A stretch of DNA of 10,000 nucleotides, from positions 1 to 10,000 of the forward strand of contig JAIWNN010000045.1 of assembly GCA_020216805.1 (NCBI GenBank), read 5' to 3'. The notes beneath the pieces are model-generated. The model was given only the letters and a program-made list of their open reading frames with translations. It was not told the origin of the DNA and searched no databases. This document shows, one piece after another, positions 5,886-10,000 of the stretch (positions are counted from its first letter, which is position 1; every line of letters begins with the position of its first letter). The translations under genes were made by a program, and so were the position numbers. Source of the stretch: Desulfarculus sp. Lineage in GTDB: Bacteria; Desulfobacterota; Desulfarculia; Desulfarculales; Desulfarculaceae.

Positions 5886-8180
5886 ATGGGCATGCTTTCC
5901 GCCATGTATTCCGGAGTCACCGGCCTCAACGTCCACGGTCGGGCCCTTTCCGGCGTGGCCGACAACGTGGCCAACCTGAGCACTTACGGCTTCAAGGCCT
6001 CGCGCACCAACTTCGGTGACATCATGGTGCAGTCGCTGACCGTGGGCGGAACCGTGGTCAACCAGTCGGGCAACGGAGCCCGAGTGCAGAACGTGCAGAC
6101 GATCCTGTCCCAGGGCTCGTTCGAGAACACCGACGTCTCCACCGACATGGCCATCAACGGCAAGGGCTTCTTCGCCGTTCGCCGCACGGCCTCCGCGGCG
6201 GCGGTGAACCAGGGCGAGATCTATTACACCCGGGCCGGCCAGTTTCTGATGGACAAGGAAGGCTACGTGGTCAACTCCCAGGGGCTGCGACTCCAGGGAT
6301 ACAACGTCGACGCCAATGGCAAGCTCAGGTTGGTGATGGAGGACCTGCGTCTGATCACCCAGCAGACCGACGCCGACCCCACCACCAAGGTGGACATCTC
6401 CATCAACCTCAACGCGCAGGACACCAAGAGCTTCGCCCACACCACCGGGCTGGATCCCAAAGATGGTGATACCTACAACTACATGACCAGCACCCGGGTC
6501 TACGACAGCCTGGGCATCTCCCACGACATCTCGCTGTACTTCCAGAAGTTGACCGACAACCCCACCGTGACCCCTGACGGCACCGCCTCCACCTGGCGGG
6601 TGAGCATGTACGAGGAAGTGAAGGGGGTCCTGACCCCGATGCCCAAGGCGCGTCCCGACAACACCTTCTATCTGTGCTTCGACACCAATGGCCACATGAC
6701 CGGATCGGTCAACTACTTCGAGGGCGCCACCGCCACCGCCGACGTCTACCGGAGCACCGCCAGCGTGGCCGACCCGGCCGTGACCGTGGTCAGCAACAAG
6801 GTGGGCGAGCGCATCACCTACACCGGTTCCGGCAGCCAGCAGTCTTACGAGACGGTGCAGACCCTGACCTACACCGGCGCCTTCGCCGGCACCGAGACTA
6901 TCACCATCGGCTCCAAGACCTACACCGTCAGCGGGGCCATGGGCCAGGACGCCGGCGCCTTCGACCTGGCCGAGCAGATCAACAGCGACAACAGCAGCAA
7001 CACCAACTATTTCGCGGTGGTTGACACCAGCGGCGCCAACGCGGTGGTCAAGATCTACGCCAACGAGGGCAGCACCTACACCGTCGCCGCCACCGGCGCC
7101 AACCTGACCGGCAGCCCGGTCACCGCCCAGTGGACCATGAACGACATCGTCAACGGCATCAACGGTGCTGGCTCCTACGCCGAGGGAGTGATGATGCTCT
7201 CCTCCAACTCCGCCGGCAGCCTGGCCATCAATGGCACCGCCATCACCTGGACCGCCAATCCCGGCGGCCTCCAGAACACCCTGGACGATATCGTCACCAC
7301 CATCAACAGCCACGCGGTGCTGGGCTCGCTGGTCACCGCCCGCCGCGAGAACAATCAAATCATCATCACCGCCGACAACGTCGGCACCGAGTACAACTAC
7401 ACCCTCACCGGCTCCGGCGCCGGCACCGTGATCCCCAGCAGCCGCATGCAGGGCGGCTGGGCGGACGTCAGCGTCAGCGGCGTGGTGGCCACCACCAACC
7501 TCAACAACGACGGCACCACCAGCCTGGTCCTGCAGCGCAACGATGTGGGCGCCGACCAGACCATCACCCTGGCCCACGAACAGACCATGGGCCAGAGCCA
7601 GGGCCTGTCCTTCTCCACTTGGACCCAGACCTCCTTCGCCAGCAACGCCGAAGGCAACCCCACCACCGAGGCCAAGGGCGAGCGCACCTTCTCCTTCGAC
7701 TTCCCCGGCGCCACCCCCGCCCAGAACATCACCTTCGACTTCAGCCCCGACTCCACCAGCGCCACCACCCAGTCGGCCGGCGTCAGCGAGACCTACTACC
7801 TCTACCAGGACGGCGCTCCACGCGGCACCCTGCAGTCGCTGGACATCGACACCGACGGCCTGATCACCGGCCAGTTCAGCAACGGCACCCTGCAGGTGTT
7901 GGGCGCGGTGGTGTTGGTCAACTTCCAGTCCAACGAATCCCTGCGCCGCGAGGGCGAGAACCTCTGGTCGGCCACCCTGCAGGCCGGTTCGCCGGTGGCC
8001 AACCGGCCCGGCCAGGGCGGCCTGGGCACGGTGGAGTCCAGCACCCTGGAGCAGTCCAACGTGGACCTGGCCGCCGAATTCGTCAAGATGATCAACTATC
8101 AGCGCGCCTTCCAGGCCAACAGCAAGACCATCAGCACCACCGACTCCATGTTGCAGGAATTGATCAACCTCAAGCGTTAG
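5886..8180 (+). CDS. flgE: Flagellar hook protein FlgE, enlarged
   Basis: A 764-residue subunit of the flagellar hook, exported by the flagellar type III system. The N-terminal rod/hook helix is clear (MGMLSAMYSGVTGLNVHGRA then LSGVADNVANLSTYGFKASR). It is followed by the D1 elements GFFAVRR and YTRAGQFLMDKEGYVVNSQG (about 97-138). The C-terminal helix is equally clear: LEQSNVDLAAEFVKMINYQR AFQANSKTI, to the last residue. These two ends pair to form domain D0. The middle (about 150-690) is far longer than in the roughly 400-residue enterobacterial protein. It contains two modules (about 303-410 and 442-514) that look like flagellin/hook-associated 'IN' motifs: strand, INGT or GSKTYTV, helix ending in INS, strand, IITA-type strand. 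A strong AGGAAAGG ribosome site precedes the ATG at 5886. The gene shares the operon with fliK and flgD and ends at a hairpin terminator. FlgE rather than FlgF/FlgG is supported by size and position after flgD. Confidence 0.93.
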   Translation: MGMLSAMYSGVTGLNVHGRALSGVADNVANLSTYGFKASRTNFGDIMVQSLTVGGTVVNQSGNGARVQNVQTILSQGSFENTDVSTDMAINGKGFFAVRRTASAAAVNQGEIYYTRAGQFLMDKEGYVVNSQGLRLQGYNVDANGKLRLVMEDLRLITQQTDADPTTKVDISINLNAQDTKSFAHTTGLDPKDGDTYNYMTSTRVYDSLGISHDISLYFQKLTDNPTVTPDGTASTWRVSMYEEVKGVLTPMPKARPDNTFYLCFDTNGHMTGSVNYFEGATATADVYRSTASVADPAVTVVSNKVGERITYTGSGSQQSYETVQTLTYTGAFAGTETITIGSKTYTVSGAMGQDAGAFDLAEQINSDNSSNTNYFAVVDTSGANAVVKIYANEGSTYTVAATGANLTGSPVTAQWTMNDIVNGINGAGSYAEGVMMLSSNSAGSLAINGTAITWTANPGGLQNTLDDIVTTINSHAVLGSLVTARRENNQIIITADNVGTEYNYTLTGSGAGTVIPSSRMQGGWADVSVSGVVATTNLNNDGTTSLVLQRNDVGADQTITLAHEQTMGQSQGLSFSTWTQTSFASNAEGNPTTEAKGERTFSFDFPGATPAQNITFDFSPDSTSATTQSAGVSETYYLYQDGAPRGTLQSLDIDTDGLITGQFSNGTLQVLGAVVLVNFQSNESLRREGENLWSATLQAGSPVANRPGQGGLGTVESSTLEQSNVDLAAEFVKMINYQRAFQANSKTISTTDSMLQELINLKR

Positions 8181-8220
8181 GGCGGGGGCGGGTCTCCACC
8201 GGCCCCCAGCTTCCATTCCG

Positions 8221-8257
8221 CGCCCCCTCGGCCATCCGCCGGGGGGCGTCGTCTTTT
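8221..8257 (+). terminator. Intrinsic terminator of the fliK-flgD-flgE operon
   Basis: CGCCCCC (8221-8227) pairs perfectly with GGGGGCG (8242-8248) around a 14-base loop. It is followed by TCGTCTTTT (8249-8257). It begins 40 bases after the flgE stop and separates the hook operon from the motA promoter region. Confidence 0.6.
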
Positions 8258-8259
8258 CC

Positions 8260-8286
8260 GGCGGTGTCAAATCATTGACCACCGCC
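8260..8286. repeat. Imperfect 27-base inverted repeat upstream of motA
   Basis: Left arm GGCGGTG-TCAA (8260-8270) pairs with right arm TTGA-C-CACCGCC (8275-8286) over 11 bp around the loop ATCA, with one extra C (8279). Its centre is about 136 bases upstream of the predicted motA start point, a distance typical of sigma-54 activator sites. It could instead be a second hairpin terminator behind flgE, since CCTTTCTT follows it. Confidence 0.5.
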
Positions 8287-8333
8287 CCTTTCTTGACGCC
8301 CGTCGCCGCGCCTCCTTCCAGGTCCTATAACAT

Positions 8334-8350
8334 AACCATATGATATGGTT
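8334..8350. promoter_or_regulatory. Perfect 17-base palindrome in the motA upstream region (candidate operator)
   Basis: AACCATAT-G-ATATGGTT is a perfect 8-1-8 palindrome in an AT-rich patch, at about -75 to -59 from the predicted sigma-54 start point of motA. The symmetry and position suggest a dimeric regulator site. The regulator is not identifiable from the window. Confidence 0.5.
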
Positions 8351-8382
8351 GCGATAAGAAGGCTTAAGTATCCGTGCGTTTC

Positions 8383-8398
8383 TGGCACGGCTATTGCT
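8383..8398 (+). promoter_or_regulatory. Sigma-54 (-24/-12) promoter of motAB
   Basis: TGGCACGGCTATTGCT is a perfect match to the RpoN consensus TGGCACG-N4-TTGCW. The predicted start point is near 8409, giving a leader of about 26 bases that contains the GGGAGG ribosome site (8425-8430). Because the promoter lies inside the in-frame extension that begins at 8345, it also rules out that longer start for motA. Confidence 0.88.
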
Positions 8399-8434
8399 GC
8401 ATGGGTGACGAGGCATCTTCCCCCGGGAGGCTCC

Positions 8435-9199
8435 ATGGACCTGGCCACCGTGATCGGAATCACCAGCGCCTTCGCCCTGGTCGTCATCGCCATGACCCTG
8501 GGCGGCTCCATCCTGATGTTTTTCGACATTCCCAGCCTGCTGATCGTGGTGGGCGGCACCCTGGGCGTGACCTTGATCAACTACCCCTTGCGCGACGTGC
8601 TCAAGGTGGTGGCGGTGACCAAGCATGTCTTTTTCCAGCAATTGCAATCCGCGCCGGAACTGATCGCCCGTTTTGTGGACCTGTCCACCAAGGCCCGGCG
8701 CGAGGGCATCCTGGCCCTGGAGCCGGCGATCCGGGAGCTGGACGACGCCTTTTTCGCCAAGGGCCTGCAACTGACCATTGACGGCGTGGAGCCTCCGGCG
8801 ATCAAGGAAATCATGGAGACCGAGATCGACTACGTGGCCGAGCGGCACCGCCTGGGGGCCGAGATTTTCATGACCATGGGCACCTTCGCCCCGGCGCTGG
8901 GCATGATCGGCACCCTGATCGGCCTGGTCCAGATGCTGCAGAGCATGAGCGACCCTTCCAGCATTGGGCCGGCCATGGCGGTGGCGATCATCACCACCTT
9001 CTACGGCGCGGTCCTGGCCAACATGGTCTTTCTGCCCATGAGCGGCAAGCTCAAGAACCGCTCAGCCGAGGAGGTCATGCTCAAGGAGCTGATGTTGCAC
9101 GGCATCCTGGCCATCGCCCGAGGCGACAACCCCCGGGTCATCGAGCAGAAGCTCCACAGCTTCATCCCCCCGTCGGCGCGCGTGAGCGCCTTCAAGTAG
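8435..9199 (+). CDS. motA: Flagellar stator protein MotA, PomA-like
   Basis: A 254-residue inner-membrane protein that forms the ion channel and torque-generating ring of the flagellar stator with MotB. Four membrane segments are visible, at about 3-28, 33-52, 148-170 and 178-200, with a large cytoplasmic loop between the second and third. The N-terminus (MDLATVIGITSAFALVVIAM) and the GGSILMFFDIPS stretch closely resemble Vibrio PomA, including Asp31. The cytoplasmic loop has the rotor-contact region KARREGILALE (86-96), with Arg88 and Glu96 where PomA has its charged residues. The third and fourth segments have FAPALGMIGTLIGL (151-164) and AIITTFYGAVLANM (184-197). These keep Pro153, Thr160 and the Thr pair at 187-188, near positions linked to sodium use in PomA. 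The start at 8435 has GGGAGG four bases upstream and lies downstream of the sigma-54 promoter; an open frame upstream to 8345 is not used. It is followed by motB after 9 bases. Confidence 0.95.
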   Translation: MDLATVIGITSAFALVVIAMTLGGSILMFFDIPSLLIVVGGTLGVTLINYPLRDVLKVVAVTKHVFFQQLQSAPELIARFVDLSTKARREGILALEPAIRELDDAFFAKGLQLTIDGVEPPAIKEIMETEIDYVAERHRLGAEIFMTMGTFAPALGMIGTLIGLVQMLQSMSDPSSIGPAMAVAIITTFYGAVLANMVFLPMSGKLKNRSAEEVMLKELMLHGILAIARGDNPRVIEQKLHSFIPPSARVSAFK

Positions 9200-9208
9200 G
9201 AGCCGGGC

Positions 9209-9991
9209 ATGGGCGGACGCCATCAGCAGGAGGAGAGGGGCCCCGGCGTGGTGGTGCTCTACACCTCCCTGATGATTCTGCTCCTGGCCTTTTTCATCCT
9301 GCTCAACGCCATGGGCAAGGTGGAGGAAGCCAAGGTGGAGGCGGCGATTCAGTCCCTGCAGTCGGGTTTTGGCCTGCTCTCCGGTGGCGACAGCCCCTTA
9401 AGCGGCGCGGGTCGTCGCCTGAGTTCCGAGGTGGTGATGCCCATCGTGCCCGTGGAGCAGGATTATCGCTATATCCGAGGGCTTAGCCGCACTCTGGACC
9501 TGGACCGGGAGGTGACTCTGTTGCGGTCGGAGACCAGCCGCACCGTGGTGATGAGCGGCGGCCTGCTCTTTGAGGGCGACAGCACCGTCCTGAGCGACAA
9601 GGGGAAGGAATTCCTGCGCCTGGCGGCCGAGGTGATGAGGAACAGCCGCTACCCCATCAGCCTCTATGGTCACACCGACGGACCGGCCCTGATCAGTCCC
9701 GGCGGCCAGGACACCTGGCGGATCAGCGCCGAGCGGGCCCTGGCGGTGCTGCGTTATCTGGTGGCTCAGGGGGTGGCGCCATCGCGTCTGGCCGCCTTCG
9801 GCATGGCTGGCTTCTCACCCCGGGTCTCCCCGCGCGATCCCAACCACGCCCGGCTCAACAATCGGGTGGAGATGGTCTTCGACGCCCGGGACAGCGCCGC
9901 CGAGGACCTGCCGCCGACCGAGACCGATCCCAAGGTGGGTTTGCGGGGCTTCACCTTCGAGCTGCTGCCCCAGGACAAGGGAGGCAAGTAG
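9209..9991 (+). CDS. motB: MotB/OmpA-family stator-associated protein lacking the conserved membrane Asp
   Basis: A 260-residue protein with a short charged N-terminus, one membrane segment (about 13-35), a periplasmic linker and an OmpA/MotB peptidoglycan-binding domain (about 111-225). The domain has LLFEGDSTVLSDKGKEFL (119-136), YGHTDGP (153-159), RISAERA (171-177) and LNNRVEMVF (216-224), so anchoring to the cell wall should be intact. The membrane segment reads LYTSLMILLLAFFILLNAM (17-35). It aligns without gaps to the usual MotB pattern 'YADLxTLLLxFFxLLxSM', but the ion-binding Asp is Ser20. It is therefore MotB-like in architecture but predicted not to carry ions alone. It follows motA by 9 bases with AGGAG before the ATG, in the same sigma-54 operon. 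A short tail after the domain (226-260) is Pro/Glu/Asp-containing. It could be a structural partner of a second, complete MotB. Confidence 0.88.
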   Translation: MGGRHQQEERGPGVVVLYTSLMILLLAFFILLNAMGKVEEAKVEAAIQSLQSGFGLLSGGDSPLSGAGRRLSSEVVMPIVPVEQDYRYIRGLSRTLDLDREVTLLRSETSRTVVMSGGLLFEGDSTVLSDKGKEFLRLAAEVMRNSRYPISLYGHTDGPALISPGGQDTWRISAERALAVLRYLVAQGVAPSRLAAFGMAGFSPRVSPRDPNHARLNNRVEMVFDARDSAAEDLPPTETDPKVGLRGFTFELLPQDKGGK

Positions 9992-9993
9992 GC

Positions 9994-10000
9994 ATGCCTC
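9994..10000 (+). CDS. Probable start of the next gene in the motAB operon (cut by window edge)
   Basis: An ATG at 9994 lies two bases after the motB stop and is preceded by GGGAGG (9979-9984) at a 9-base spacing. Only seven bases of the frame are visible, so nothing can be said of the product. A second MotB-like protein, FliL or another motor component would fit the context. Confidence 0.35.

Noticed and set aside
5766..8282. Minus-strand open frame of 838 codons opposite flgE
   Set aside because: It exists because flgE is GC-rich and regular in codon use. The product is a Gly/Val/His-rich antisense frame and no ribosome site or family motif is seen.
8293..8331. TTGACG and TATAAC as a sigma-70 promoter for motA
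   Set aside because: The spacing between the two hexamers is 27 bases, far too long. The consensus sigma-54 site downstream explains motA better.
8345..8434. 30-residue N-terminal extension of MotA
   Set aside because: The sigma-54 promoter and ribosome site lie inside it, and MotA/PomA homologues begin at the MDLAT residues encoded from 8435.

Overview
The window is GC-rich DNA from a Gram-negative flagellated bacterium. A deltaproteobacterium/Desulfobacterota-type anaerobe is my best guess. The reasons are a 2-oxoacid:ferredoxin oxidoreductase alpha subunit, a GlcD-type FAD oxidase, a DUF1285 protein, two clear sigma-54 (-24/-12) promoters in front of flagellar genes, and a PomA-like stator protein. 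The taxonomic call is inference from gene content, not from a marker gene.

Left part (1-2244), all on the minus strand: the N-terminal two thirds or so of a korA-like alpha subunit runs off the left edge, preceded by glcD. They are not obviously one operon. Between them, read in the minus direction, lie a compact hairpin with a T tract (probable glcD terminator) and then an AT-rich island with a sigma-70-like promoter for korA. A 240-base divergent spacer separates glcD from a plus-strand DUF1285 gene (2485-2973), which may have its own weak promoter.

Middle part (2974-8180), plus strand: a 262-base spacer with inverted repeats and a good sigma-54 promoter leads into fliK-flgD-flgE. This is a hook-assembly operon: hook-length control protein, hook cap/scaffold and hook subunit. 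FliK carries three tandem helix-loop-helix repeats in its N-terminal half. FlgE is unusually long (764 aa) and carries two modules resembling the 'IN' motif of flagellins and hook-associated proteins. The operon is closed by a GC-rich hairpin terminator.

Right part (8181-10000), plus strand: a 254-base spacer holds the terminator, an imperfect 27-base inverted repeat, a perfect 17-base palindrome and a consensus sigma-54 promoter. It is followed by motA (PomA-like) and motB, and probably by the first codons of another gene at 9994. The motB product has Ser where MotB/PomB proteins have the essential membrane Asp, so by itself it is predicted not to conduct ions. The stator is therefore probably more complex than a standard MotA4B2 unit. 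I see no mobile elements, CRISPR, tRNA or rRNA. The window is an ordinary chromosomal flagellar region with a few odd features rather than a wholly new system.
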